Below are positions 12,019 to 22,659 of a stretch of DNA of 64,000 bases, one piece after another. The notes under the pieces are model-generated. The model saw only the letters and a list, made by a program, of their open reading frames with translations. It was not told where the DNA came from and searched no databases. Source of the DNA: Isoetes taiwanensis (Eukaryota; Streptophyta; Lycopodiopsida; Isoetales; Isoetaceae); the NCBI GenBank assembly GCA_021234155.1, contig JAJEKV010000170.1:124001-188000 (forward strand), in the 5' to 3' direction. Made by a program: the position numbers and the translations under genes. How positions within the stretch are numbered: the first letter of the stretch is position 1; the number at the start of each line of letters is the position of its first letter.

Positions 12019-12462
12019 AAACTTTTGAGCATGATGGGATGGTTTATTGTATTGTACATTAGGTGGATCTAAGAACCCTATCAAATGACAGATTGCCAAA
12101 AGGCGAAGAAAAAACAAGGAAATAAAGCAGCAGGGTAATTAACAAGGCCATGGATCTTGGTTAAATGTAAAGAAAAGTGGTGAAGTAGGTTGAGATGGAA
12201 GCTATGTAGTGAAGAGAAATATCCATATGCAGCATATGCAAACAAAAAGAATTGTCTTGCCGACCGAGCATCAGCAAAGCGCCAGCTATTGCCTAGATGG
12301 ATGCATAAAAGTGCAGAGGACTCAAGGCATAACTCTTCTGTTTGAGGCAACATATAAACCTGAATATGCCAATCAATATGTTAGGAATTGAATTGAAGGG
12401 AGGCATTCATATAGTTGGGCTCCACTCTGTAAGGGCACTCTAAAATAAGCAACTGAAAGGGA

Positions 12463-12542
12463 CCCAGAGGGCTCCACTCACACTGTGAATTAGACATACT
12501 TACACAGAGGGCTCCACTCACACTGTGAACTAGACATACATA
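12463..12542. repeat. 40-bp tandem duplication
   Basis: Two copies, period 40, of CAGAGGGCTCCACTCACACT plus GTGAAYTAGACATAC. More degenerate GGGCTCCACT units lie on both sides (12415 and 12580). Confidence 0.85.
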
Positions 12543-12654
12543 CTGTATCTGGGACACTGTTTTGAGACATGAACTAGGGGCTCCACTCTAGATTTGCTGG
12601 GACACTATTTTGAGTTTGAGACTATGGTTCTCTCTCTATCGGTATGAGAGAGAG

Positions 12655-12693
12655 GTTAAGAGCCTTGCGCTCTACCAACTGAGCTAGGACGGC
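12655..12693 (-). pseudogene. tRNA-Lys(CUU) 5' half
   Basis: Read on the minus strand, the segment starts GCCGTCCTAGCTCAGTTGG (acceptor strand plus the box A D-arm), continues through TAGAGCG and stops in the anticodon loop, GGCTCTTAAC. This matches plant tRNA-Lys with anticodon CUU through the D-arm and anticodon 5' side. The anticodon 3' strand, T-arm and acceptor 3' end are missing and replaced by a short CTCTCTCT...AGAGAGAG hairpin (about 12630-12654). It is a tRNA fragment or the head of a decayed tRNA-derived SINE, not a working tRNA. Confidence 0.8.
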
Positions 12694-13092
12694 AAGTGAT
12701 ATATAGTGAAAACAAATTTAACGTAATGTACAAATGAAAGCACTATTTGTACATATTTTCTCTTATGCCCAACATTAGCTTGATTAGAGTGGCAACTACA
12801 GCACGGATGTGACCTAAAAGCTCTACAATTTCAACTTGATCCTTATTTAGATCAATACACAGTTCTAATTGCCCCACACTCGTGGTTTTTGTCGTATAAA
12901 CCATAATCTATAAGAAGCCTAATTATCATGATATGCTCATTATAGACTTGAAGGAATCTAAAGCAACCTTTCTAGTACTTTCTTTGAAGGAATGCAACTT
13001 GGCTTTAAGCAGCCTTGTAGTGCTTCCTAACCCAATTCCTAAAAGTGATTGTCTGTTAAGGCTAATGCCCAACATAGATACACTAGTTAAGG

Positions 13093-13111
13093 TGCCCAGC
13101 GTTGCTGGGCA
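13093..13111. repeat. TGCCCAGC hairpin family member
   Basis: TGCCCAGCGTTGCTGGGCA: perfect 8-base arms around GTT. A half-like TGCCCAACAT lies just upstream at about 13066. Confidence 0.85.
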
Positions 13112-13199
13112 TAGCTAGAAACTGTGAATGACATACTGGAGCAATTGTTAAATGGATTCTTGTTTTTAAAATTGGATAATCAAGAGCATTCGACCACAT

Positions 13200-14836
13200 T
13201 TCGCACTTCCCCTTATCTTTTTCGTTTTCCTTTTTCATTTTGACTTTGTCTACTATTTTTTTTTTCCTATTTTCCCCTTGCCCCTTTTCCCTTTTTACAT
13301 TTTTCAATTTACTTTTTTCTTTTTCCATTATTCCATTTCCTCTTTTTCTCTTTTTTGTTTCTGCTTCCCCATTTTTCCTTTTCTATTTTTCCCTTCCCTT
13401 TTCTCCAATGTGTGGTTGCCCTTTTTCCCTTTCCTTGTGCCCTTTCCCCTCTCTCTTTTCCCATTTCCCTCTTCCCCTTTTCCTCGTGCTCTTCTTTCTA
13501 TTCCCCTTTTCGTTCCCTTTTCCCTTTCCTTCTCCCCACCTTTTCTTTTTTCCCCTTTTTCCCTTCCCTTTTCCTCTTTTGCCCAGCCCTTCAGTCTTCC
13601 TTTTTTCTAGTGCCCTTTTCCCTTCCTTTTCCCCCCTCCTTTTTTCTTTTCCCTCTTTCCCTTTCCCTTTTTCCATGTCCATTTTTCATCCCTTTCCCAC
13701 CCTCTCACTTTTCTCCGTACCCTTTTTCCCTTTCCCTTTCCTCCTTTCTTTTCATTTTCACTTTCTCTTTCCCTTTTCTTATGCCTCTTTACATTCGCAT
13801 TTCTCCACCTTTTTATATGTCCCTTTTCCTTTTTTCCCCATCCTCTGCCGCCTTTCCCTTTTCCACTTTCCCATTTTTTTTCTTTTTTTTCCCCTTTTCC
13901 ATGCTCTTTTTCCCTTCCTTTTTTCTTTTTCCTCACCCTTTCTCTCTTTCTTTTTTTATCATGCACTTTTTCCCTTCCTCTTTTTCCATTCCTTGCTCTC
14001 CATCCTTTTCTTGTTCCCCTTTCCCCACTCCCTTTTCCTCCTTTTCCCACTCTTTCCCTCTTTTTTACCTTCTCTTTTTCCTTTTATCTTTTTCCTTTTC
14101 TCCCCTTCTCTTTCTTTCCTTTGCTTACCTTTCACTTTCCCCTTCCCTTTTCCTGATGGCCCATTTTTCCATTCCCTTTTCCTCCTCTTTCAACCCTTTC
14201 TCTTTTTTCTTTTTGCCCTTCCATTTCCCCCTCCCCTGCCCTTTTCTCTTTCCCTTTCCCTTTTTATATGCCTTTTTCCCTTCCCTTTTCTCCACTTTTT
14301 TTCTTTCCCTTTTTTCCTTCGGCCCTTTTGCCTTCCCTTTTCCCTTTTCTCTTTTCCTTCGGCCCTTTTGTCTTCTCTTTTTTTTCATTTTCTTCTTCCC
14401 TTTCCCTTTTTCCCTTCCCCACTTTTCTTTTTCTTTTCTTACTTTCCCGCTTCCTTTTTCTATTTTTGTCTTTTCTCTTTTTCTATTTTCTATTTTTTAT
14501 TTTTTTATGTCCCCTTTTTCCTTTCTCCCTTTCCTTTTGCCCTTTTTCCCTTTTCCCCTCCTTTTTCCTTTTTTTCTCCATTTTCCCTCTCTTTTTCCTT
14601 TTTCCTTTCCCCTTTCCATTTACCTTTTCCACTTTATCTCTTCCTCCTTTCCTCGTGCCCTTTTCCCAGGTTCCCTTTCTTTTTTTCGTTTTCCATGCCT
14701 TTTTCTCTTCTCTTATCCCCACCCTTTTCCCTTTTCCTTTTACCCTTTTCACTTTTCCCCATGCCTTTTTGCCCTTCACATTCTCTCTTTCCACTTCCCT
14801 TTTCCTTTTCCCCCTTTTCATTTACCCTTTCCCCTT
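13200..14836. repeat. 1.6-kb polypyrimidine (C/T) tract
   Basis: Almost pure C and T on the plus strand, built from irregular CCCTTTTCC / TTTTTCCCTT units with only scattered A and G. It begins after CGCACTTCCCC and ends abruptly at AAGAGATCGAAGC. Long open frames through it (over 500 codons of Phe, Pro, Ser and Leu on one strand; Lys, Gly and Glu on the other) are consequences of base composition and should not be annotated as genes. It abuts the 3' side of the pogo-like transposase region. Confidence 0.95.
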
Positions 14837-15009
14837 AAGAGATCGAAGCATGACCAATCACAGTGTTGGTAAGTCGTGCAATAAATCTAGGCCTTCGGAT
14901 GCATCGAGATGATCTCGGCCATTCAAATTAGGGCTCGATGCACTACTTACGGTATATGAGTACTTTGTAAGGAGCCCAAATAGCATGAGCAGTTCGTATC
15001 GAACTCGAC

Positions 15010-16543
15010 CTAAAGACCATAACTTCTCAGCGCATCATCAGCCTCTTTTCTGTAAACTTCATCCAATGCCTTTGTTTTTCTCATAGAGTTTACAGAATTG
15101 GTTTCTTGGCTGTCCCTACTGTGATAAGAATCACATTTTTCATTGTCCCTGCCATGGTATCCATCTGGTTCTGTCCAATACTCAGCAGGACTTCCAAATT
15201 CTTCTTGTTCTTCATCATTTTGTTTCCTATTTCGGCAGTGCTCATCCCATGAGCAGACATGAGTATCCTCAATGCTACACCCAATGCAAGTACCCACATC
15301 ATTGGGGTCTTGTGAGTCTTGCATATCTTCAACCTGCATATTCAAATTTGTTTGCTCCTCAATTTGAATTGGAATATTAACTTCTAATTGCAACCCATTA
15401 GATGTGCTGACACATCCTCTTCTAGTTTTTGCCCTCTCCCTTGCTAATTCTATCACCATCACCTCTTCATCGTCAGAACTGGAATCAACAACTACTCTCT
15501 TTCTCTTTGCTTTCCTATCATTACCATTACCAGAAACCTTCTTTTTTTGTTCTCTTGCTATCCTAGCTGCCTCTTTCCTTTTCATCTCAATCTCTTTTGC
15601 TGCCTTTCTTTTTTCTTGTAGCATTTTCTTCTCTTCCAACTTCTCTTTTCTTATTCTAGCTGCTTCCTCTATTTGTTGTTGATGCTCTAATCTGGCACGA
15701 ATAACCTCATCAGAAGTTACATACAATTTACATACTAAACCAGGAGGTAGTCTACCCCTTTTTTTCTGTTTAGTTACAACAGTTTCTGGAGCAACAGGTT
15801 GAGGTGCAACTACTGCAGGTTCAGGAGCAGCGGGTGATGCCAAGGTAGCTTCAGGTGGACCTTGTATAGCTGATGGTCCTTCTGGAGCTTCAGCTGCATT
15901 TGCCAAAGCCACTAGCCCATTATCTTCATTGTTACATGCTGGTACTACTGGAGGAACACTCAATTCTGCTTCAAGATGATCTGCCAAGGGTTCAGGAGCC
16001 ACTGCATTTGAGTTAAAAGGTGTTATATTTGATCGAGCAGTTATATTTGAAGGTGTTAATGACTTCTGCAATGCATCTAAAACTAAAGCAGCCAGATCCT
16101 CCTTTGTTGGTTCCTTCCTCTCTTCATCAATATGCTAGTGCATGAACTGTGACCTGTTATTTCGAAAATGGTACTTAAAGGAAGAAAAACAAGAAACATC
16201 CAAAGGTTGAAGCTTGTGTGAAGTGTGAGCAGGCAATTGAATGATATGGAGGCCCATTTCTTTTGCCTTCTGAATGGTAGCCGTGGTGACATGAAAGCCA
16301 TGTCCATCACACACCATTAAGTGTGGTCTTTCTTCACTTATGCCACCTGGAACATTAGACTTAAAATGATCCAACCAAGCGAAAAATAAAGCATCATTAT
16401 CGGGCTTTTTACGATATGCCATTCTGACTCGGGCTCACATCCAAGAAGAAGATCAGAATCTCTCATCCTCTTACCTTTAAATAAATAGAGATTAGGCAAC
16501 TTACCCCCTTGTGCATTCACACAACACAATACTGTTAGCCATT
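15010..16543 (-). pseudogene. Pogo/Tigger-like DDE transposase, C-terminal part
   Basis: Continues the transposase whose N-terminus is at 25257-25998. From 16543 downwards the minus strand reads WLTVLCCVNAQGGKLP, LYLFKGKRM, then after a frameshift near 16430 MVCDGHGFHVT, HIIQLPAHTSHKLQPLDV, then a stop near 16136 and LDALQKSLTPSNIT. These are the DDE_1 (pogo/CENP-B-like) core in normal order; CDGHG carries the second catalytic Asp. A roughly 350-residue tail follows. It has an Ala/Pro-rich linker, a Lys/Glu-rich coiled coil (EKLEEKKMLQEKRKAAKEIE), a basic AKRKR nuclear-localisation-like block, and a Cys/Asp-rich end. The last exon is open over 15010-16071. The gene is interrupted at 16543 by the 8.4-kb element; deleting that element rejoins the frame. 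It is inactive. Confidence 0.85.
16540..16543. repeat. Target-site duplication CATT (left)
   Basis: CATT directly before the left TIR, repeated at 24924-24927 directly after the right TIR. Confidence 0.85.
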
Positions 16544-16573
16544 GGGTGTAAATTCTATACTGGTGATCAAAAA
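16544..16573 (+). repeat. Left 30-bp terminal inverted repeat
   Basis: Starts GGGTGTAAATTC and ends GGTGATCAAAAA; perfect inverted match to 24894-24923. Confidence 0.92.
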
Positions 16574-16649
16574 AACGCGACAGCACCCAGCACCTAAAGC
16601 ACTTGGATCCCGTCAGCCTTGTGTCCACGCCAATTAATGCTAGCGGTTC

Positions 16650-16770
16650 AGCGCCATAACCGATGCGCCATAGCCATAAGCCATAGCTTTTAGTCGAACT
16701 TTTCGGCGCCATAGCCATAGCTTTTAGTCACAGGAATTTCGCGCCATAGCCATACCGAAAGCCAAATGGA
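16650..16770. repeat. Left subterminal repeats (GCGCCATAGCC units)
   Basis: At least four spaced copies of GCGCCATARCC, two followed by ATAGCTTTTAGTC, lie just inside the left end of the 8.4-kb element. Subterminal arrays of this sort are often transposase-binding sites. Confidence 0.7.
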
Positions 16771-17219
16771 AAGCATAAGAATGGCCGAAGCAGTTATAGT
16801 AGAAGATTTTGTGGAAATGCATGGATTGTCGGATGATGGACTAATTAGGCTCTAAAAAATGAAATATTTGGAGAAAAAAATCACCAAAGAAGATTGGCTA
16901 TCGGTTTGGAGAGGAGATAAATTCGGAACCACGGTATAAAAATCTATTTGATACGACCACATCACGAAAAGAACAATTACAAACATTGATAAAAAGCTTT
17001 ATCGAGTGAGGGATTATGCAATAATGAGGTCGAGAAAGCAGGATAGCCTATGCTTTTGCATTTTTGCATGGGAAAATTGCATATCTGCACAAAAATCTGA
17101 ATCATTGGAAAAGCACAAGGTAAATCAGCACCACGGATGTACTATTCTATCTGTATTCCTTTGGAGCTCAAATTATGAAATACCAGGAGGTGTAGGAAGG
17201 CGCCATATTTGAATCATTG

Positions 17220-18120
17220 GAACCAAAAATCTGGAACAAAAAGAGAAGAAGGCGGTAGAAGCTCAAGAGGAAAAGAAGTTGGCGGTGGAATCTTTTATTT
17301 TGAGCACAAACATTGTCTGAGAATATAGAACCCGATCGAGAATGAGATCACGAGAATTTCTAGTGAGAGAGAAGCTTGTGCATTGGAGTTGAATGACATC
17401 CTTGTCACATTGGCGTGAGGATCTCTCAAACCGGGCTTTTAAGTGGCAATGGCGAGAAGCAAACAATAATATTGAGCAAATGAAAAAAGAATTAGAACTC
17501 AAAAAATCTTTGCGGGTAACTCGAGTTAGAAAAAGACATTCTTGAGCTTGAAACAAGTATTATGCTTGAGACATATGCAAAAAAAAAAATGGCAAGTTCT
17601 GAGGAAGGTCAATCAAAACACGGCATCAAGAAGGGATGAATTGCAAGGTGAACTTCACATGAAGGATGCTAACCTCTCAATCTTGAGATCAAACCTCAAA
17701 AACTTGGAAGAACTGAAAGGTATGAAATTTTCACCAATTAGAGTCAATGCGGTTAGTAGAGACACATTGCTATTTGAGGGCGCTTGTGCTACATGTGGAT
17801 TAGCATTCTCCGGCAATTCTGGGTTATCAGTAAAACTAAAATGTGATCATTGAGTATCATTTAATGTGCGACTTTGTTGGCTAAAGGTAAATGCATTGTT
17901 TGCACTTCATCTATCGGTTACGCTTTATTTTTAGAGCTTGGTATGGCGATTGCACGTGGGCGAGCGCGTGCTTGAAAATACGGGATCACCTTCCATTGTA
18001 CATGATAGGATATCAACTTTTTGGAAATCTTGCTCTGCTACCCTCAACTTCAAGATCTCCTTATAAGATTGGAGCAAATAATGTTATACTAACGGATGAT
18101 GATGGGTGAAGGCTGCTTCT
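17220..18120 (+). pseudogene. Transposon cargo: coiled-coil plus RING-H2 finger protein remnant
   Basis: Plus-strand coding sequence broken by several frameshifts. Around 17330-17620 the frames give heptad-rich segments (EREACALELNDIL; ANNNIEQMKKELELKKSL; ELEKDILELETSIMLE) typical of a coiled coil. At 17785-17903 the cysteine and histidine codons form C-x2-C (ACATCG), C-x-H-x2-H-x2-C (CDHEYHLMC) and C-x2-C (CIVC), the RING-H2 order. A stop at 17851 and a second frame change before CIVC disable it. RING-H2 proteins normally act as ubiquitin ligases. The gene lies inside the 8.4-kb element and points toward its phosphatase-like segment, possibly as one gene. It could also be a PHD/zf-C3HC4-like relative. 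Confidence 0.6.
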
Positions 18121-18158
18121 GAGAAAACCTTGGGAAGGTTGTTGAGGGGAAAGGAAAT

Positions 18159-18581
18159 TTGAGTCACATCAAGAGAGTGACCACGAGAGATAGAAGTGGT
18201 GAAGGAACATTGAAGAAAAGAAAATTTTCACCCAAATCAAAAGTGCGGGTTCAAAGAAACGAGAAAAGCAAAGATAAAGCAAGCGGGAAAGGAGAAGCAC
18301 CTAAGAGGACTTATCCATTCGAAGCAAGAAGAATGAAAGATGCATTAGAGGCTGATGAGAATACAAGTGTAGAGTTGCAGCAAACAACGGATGAAGCACT
18401 TGTAGCACTTAATATCTTGCCACTTGGGAAAGCATCATCACGACAGTCAATGCGCCCTTCTGCCTTTGTTGAAGTAGAAGATCGGGTCCAACTCCAAAAG
18501 AAGGTATTCTATTTCAAGCTATACTTGATGCTCACGAATGACAAAAATGATTACGTCTCAATCAAAAGTGCATTTACATGA
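18159..18581 (+). pseudogene. Transposon cargo: basic Lys/Arg-rich segment, unrecognised
   Basis: An open stretch of 140 codons between the RING remnant and the phosphatase-like segment. It is rich in Lys, Arg and Ser at the start (LKKRKFSPKSKVRV, KSKDKASGKG), which looks like a nuclear-localisation region, then an acidic middle (DALEADENTSVELQQTTDEA). I recognise no domain. It probably belongs to the same decayed cargo gene as its neighbours, as linker between the coiled-coil/RING and phosphatase parts. Confidence 0.45.
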
Positions 18582-18839
18582 AAATTAGCTGGCCTTGATT
18601 CCATGCGAGGGGACAATTGGAGATAATTCCATATCAATGAAAGGCGGTGTTGTAGCCATTAGAAGGTATTTGAGTGTTCATTGTAGCCATTTGAGTGTTA
18701 TTAATAAAAAAATTAAATTGCTTTTGCAATGGTTGTTTGAATTTGTTTTGTTCTAATGTAGGTGCGCGCGAAATTCAAACAAATTTGATAATGAAAAAAA
18801 GAAATCAAACATCATCAATAAAGTGAAGAAAAGGAGAGC

Positions 18840-19570
18840 GAGAAAAAGGAAAGTGAAACTATAGTTCAACCAACTATAGTTGAGCCAAATATAGTTGAGA
18901 CATTTGAAACAAGTGTTGAGCCGACTTTTGTTCCACAAAAGATAGTTTGAGGCAAATATAGTACAACCAACAATGGTTCAACATTGTGTTGATCTGATTG
19001 CCACATTTGAAACAAGTGTTGAGCCAACAAGTTTGCCGACAAGTGTTGAGCCAGCGGGTTCAACAAGTAAAAAGCGACACATAGCGAGAGATATCATGGT
19101 GAGTAGAAAGCTATTGATTATGGACCTCAATGGTGTTTTGGTTAAAACATATTCAAAGTCACGAAAAACTTGAAATATCGGCCCACACATTATAGAGTAT
19201 ACAAAAACAAGATAGTTTTATTAGGGCCTGGTGTTACAGAATTTTTAAACAAGGTAAGTGTTTACTATGACTTGGCTATATGGTCATCTATGGTTGGTTT
19301 CAATACAAAGGAGGTGTTACGAAGTTGTGTCCATTACTTATACGCAGGGTGTTTGTTTTATTTGGGGACAAGAGTTTTGTGACAAAATGCCTTTCCGTTA
19401 CACGGACATGTTGACAAACCGGTGTTCATGAAACCTTTGGAAAAGGTGCCTTTGCCGGTTTCCTCAATACAACCGAAAGATGTATTTTGGTTGATGACTT
19501 CGGTTTATAAAACATTCTTGTCTCCACCTTATACAAGTTATTTAAAGCAAGCATGAGGATTGAAGAATTT
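18840..19570 (+). pseudogene. Transposon cargo: NLI-interacting-factor/FCP1-like phosphatase remnant
   Basis: After a repetitive linker with TSVEP/TIVEP units (18855-19060) the plus strand reads KLLIMDLNGVLVKTY at about 19110-19155. This is the HAD motif I of plant NIF/FCP1-like phosphatases, which often have DLNG in place of DxDxT. Next come FLNKVSVYYDLAIWSS (motif II region, WSS), then in another frame GVCFIWGQEFCDKMP (the family's LLFCWDQ..C block), and at about 19480-19500 RCILVDDFG, equivalent to the LLLDDSP motif. The order and spacing fit one domain of about 170 residues disrupted by three or more frameshifts. FCP1/NIF enzymes dephosphorylate Ser/Thr, classically the RNA polymerase II tail. 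Its presence inside a transposon is unusual. Catalysis is lost here. Confidence 0.7.
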
Positions 19571-19639
19571 AAGTCAAGTTCAAGTTTGCTAGTGGATTCC
19601 ATTTTTCCATTGTTGTATCAACTTGCAATGGATGATAAC

Positions 19640-20130
19640 TAGAAGACAATATTGAAGGGAATACAACTTGTGGATTTCTTTGATACGGAGGCCGTGGAAA
19701 TTCTTGAGAGGTTGGATGCAAACAATGTTACAGTTCCTCGCCGGGTTTCTTTTGATCTCTATTACTCTACATTTGTGAAGTGGCTGACTGAACAGGCAGA
19801 TAGCAAGTTCATCAACAATTCTGCCTTGCAACACCTGAAACAAGTTGTAAATAGTTAGGTGAAACACATTTTAAATTGTCAACCCGACTGACCCGACCAT
19901 TTTGTTGTTCATGTAGGTGGCCAATTTTGTATACATTTTGATATATCCTTTGGATGCGGATATACTTATTAAGTTATCAATGAATATTTTTATCTTCTTT
20001 GCACAATTGATGATTAGAAGCTGTTATCAACTTGAAGGCGGTGCTCATTATTTGTTGGCATGTCGCTCATCCATACTATGGGGTTGTCTTTCACCAAAGT
20101 CATGTCAAATTTGCAAATCCTAACGAAGGT
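19640..20130 (+). pseudogene. Possible 3' part of cargo gene, unrecognised
   Basis: An open 68-codon stretch at 19652-19858 (LVDFFDTEAVEILERLDANN, then VSFDLYYSTFVKWLTEQAD) and another at 19917-20123. Composition looks coding, with few stops, but I recognise no family. It lies directly downstream of the phosphatase-like segment and before the convergent transposase end, so it is probably the C-terminal region of the cargo gene. Confidence 0.35.
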
Positions 20131-21930
20131 GGTACTGCTTGTGGCCGGTGGTTTGTCTAAAAGAAGTTGAAAACTTAATTCTCCTTCCAATTGTTTGTAA
20201 TAGTAGCGGAAAGTATGACCTCACCAATTCCAAAAACATTGACCATCTTCATAATCATCTAGTAATGTGTTCTTTGTCTCAATACATTTCGGGACATAAA
20301 AGTCTACACCCTCGACATTGCCTTCTTACGCATTTCAGCGCAAAATTGTCCCCTACTTCTACATTAGAGCTGATCGGATCATGGTCACCATCATCTTCAC
20401 TATCGGTCTCCTCGTCTTGAACACAACCTCATTGTCGGGGAATTTCTGCGGTTACGCTCTTTTGGGACCAACTCATTTGTCTCCCAACCTCCTATATGAG
20501 ATTTAGTGCTCTACAGAGTCCCATTTCCCTTTGCGGCAAGACATGCAAAAATATGACAAAGGTCTATGTGCAAGCTTCAAAGGATTTTCTCTATCAAAGG
20601 CGATGCAATGAATTTTAGTTGTCCCTTTGAGGGTCCGAGCATCATACCTTTTCGATCTATCTATACTATGAGGGTCAATTTCCCAAAAGTACTGCGGGGC
20701 AACAATTAATCAAGTCTTTGTAAGTGCTTAAGCTGGCATGTAAGTCTTTGTAAGTGTTGTGCAATTAAGTAAACATTCCAATAACAAACAAAAAAAAAGT
20801 TCAAAATGTTATATTTGTACATAAATGGCCTTCAAAATGTATAAAACTAGTAAAGTATCACCAAACATGCATAAAAATCATGAACAATAATTAGACTAAA
20901 ATACGAGGTCTAAGTGATTCAAGTGCTTCAAGTGCTACAAGTGCGAGTACCACTGTGTATATCGGAATCGGATGAAATTTGTTGGTAAAAGAATTCATTT
21001 AGAAATCGAGCGACATCTGCGACACTGCTTGGAGTTTTCTCCCATTATACTTGAGGTTGTTCCTTAGTGAGAAATCTTTTACCCTTTGCTCCTTGGCCAT
21101 CATGCTCACCTTTTCCATGCGGTGGCAAAGAAATTCAAATAATCTCCTTCCCAAGATCTACGTACCATCTACCCAAGAAATAGAATGGTCTTGCAGACTT
21201 AAATTGAGATGAACAACCATCGACCATACATAATGCTTGGAATATTGAATACCATTTAACTCCAACCAAGTGGCATGTTTTAAGAGGCAATCTTTGTACA
21301 AATTGGTGTCATGAGACTTCTCATCCGAAATATAGAAGTGACACTCTTTTATAATTTCTCTGTTATCATCTTTTTGCTTCATACCTTTTCTTTTCTTCTT
21401 GATGTCATTGCCATCCACTGTTGTTTCCTTCCAAAACGTAAGTGATATGAACTAAAATGGATACCTGGTCGGTGTGCCAATGACATGATTAAGCTTCTCT
21501 TTGAACTTTGAAACCATAGTTTTTTACGCAAAGTCAATTCTGAAACTATTGTGTCTTCTCCAAAACTTGCCAAACATTATGCGAATTGTTTTGCTTGCCA
21601 ATGAGCCTTGTAGTTGTGTGGCACAAATGCTGCCATTGTTTTTCTTGCATATTCACGAAATTCAAAAGGGTACCACAGTCTTGTAGGCCAATCTTGTAAC
21701 TTTAGTTGGTTTCTTCTTAGGGTTTCTCTTAGAAAGCGACTTCTTGCCGCAAAGCGATAGAATCAACAAATTAGTATAAATGGCGTGATCCTTCTAACAC
21801 AAACTCAACACTAACTTTTTCAAATACTTTCCAATCCACCGAGGTGTTCTCTTGATTTACTTGTTTCCCTTGGACACTTTGGAATCTGTATAAAGTGGAA
21901 TAGAGAAAGTCTTGTAAGAGGATATTGAAG

Positions 21931-22030
21931 CTAGATATCATAGAAATGAAAAGTTAAACAATATATATGACATATGTTATCTAGATATCATAGAAATGAA
22001 AAGTTAAACAATATATATGAGCTATGTTAA
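21931..22030. repeat. 50-bp tandem duplication
   Basis: Two copies, period 50, starting CTAGATATCATAGAAATGAA and including AAACAATATATATGA, in a noncoding gap of the transposase gene. Confidence 0.9.
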
Positions 22031-22659
22031 TAACTTACCTCTTGAGACCACATTTCTTGCAGGTCTGCATCAAACATGCATGTTTGTGCCATTCATCTGC
22101 TTCTACTTTGGGGCATACCACATTTCTCCAATACTCACTTGTAGATTTGAAAATATTGTCCTTAGCATTGCATGTTGAACCTGGACCACATACCCTGCAT
22201 TCGCATTTGCAATCTTTGTGCACACCATAAGGATCAGACCTCATGTTATTAATTGCCTGCATGACAAAATCAAGGTGCATGTGGTACATCTTGTTGACAG
22301 CAGCAAGTCTCCCTTTCTTGCAATCTCCTAATATAGCTTGGTTTAAGCTTCTCAAAGGTTCTTTGGCATATATTGATCTCGGGATACTCTTTCTGAATTG
22401 AAGATAAAGCGCAAGCCGATCATAACACGATTCGGCAACAATATCATGCAAAATCGGAAAAAAAGGGGAGAATGTGCTTACTTGTGTCACCTCCAAACAA
22501 ATGAATAGGATGGTCAATCTTTTCACCTGTTTCACTAACATGTTTTCTCACATGTTTTTTATATGGTGAGATCCTAGTATTCTCATCCCAAAAATTCTTT
22601 ATCTTACCTACTGCTTCATCTGAAAGTGCATCAGATCTTTTTCTCCTCTGAAACATTGA

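Larger units (their letters stand above)
12019..13199. other. No recognised gene; tandem duplication and tRNA half
   Basis: Contains a 40-base tandem duplication at 12463-12542 (GGGCTCCACTCACACTGTGA units), the tRNA-Lys half at 12655-12693 and a hairpin-family copy at 13093. No coding sequence with family resemblance is seen. Confidence 0.5.

Noticed and set aside
13240-14872. Frames of 532 and 505 codons on the plus strand and several Lys/Gly-rich frames on the minus strand
   Set aside because: They come entirely from the polypyrimidine tract: only a few amino acids, no domain, three overlapping frames all open. This is composition, not coding.
15404-15682. 92-codon plus-strand Leu/Ser/Phe-rich frame
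   Set aside because: Antisense shadow of the Lys/Glu-rich coiled-coil tail of the pogo-like transposase.
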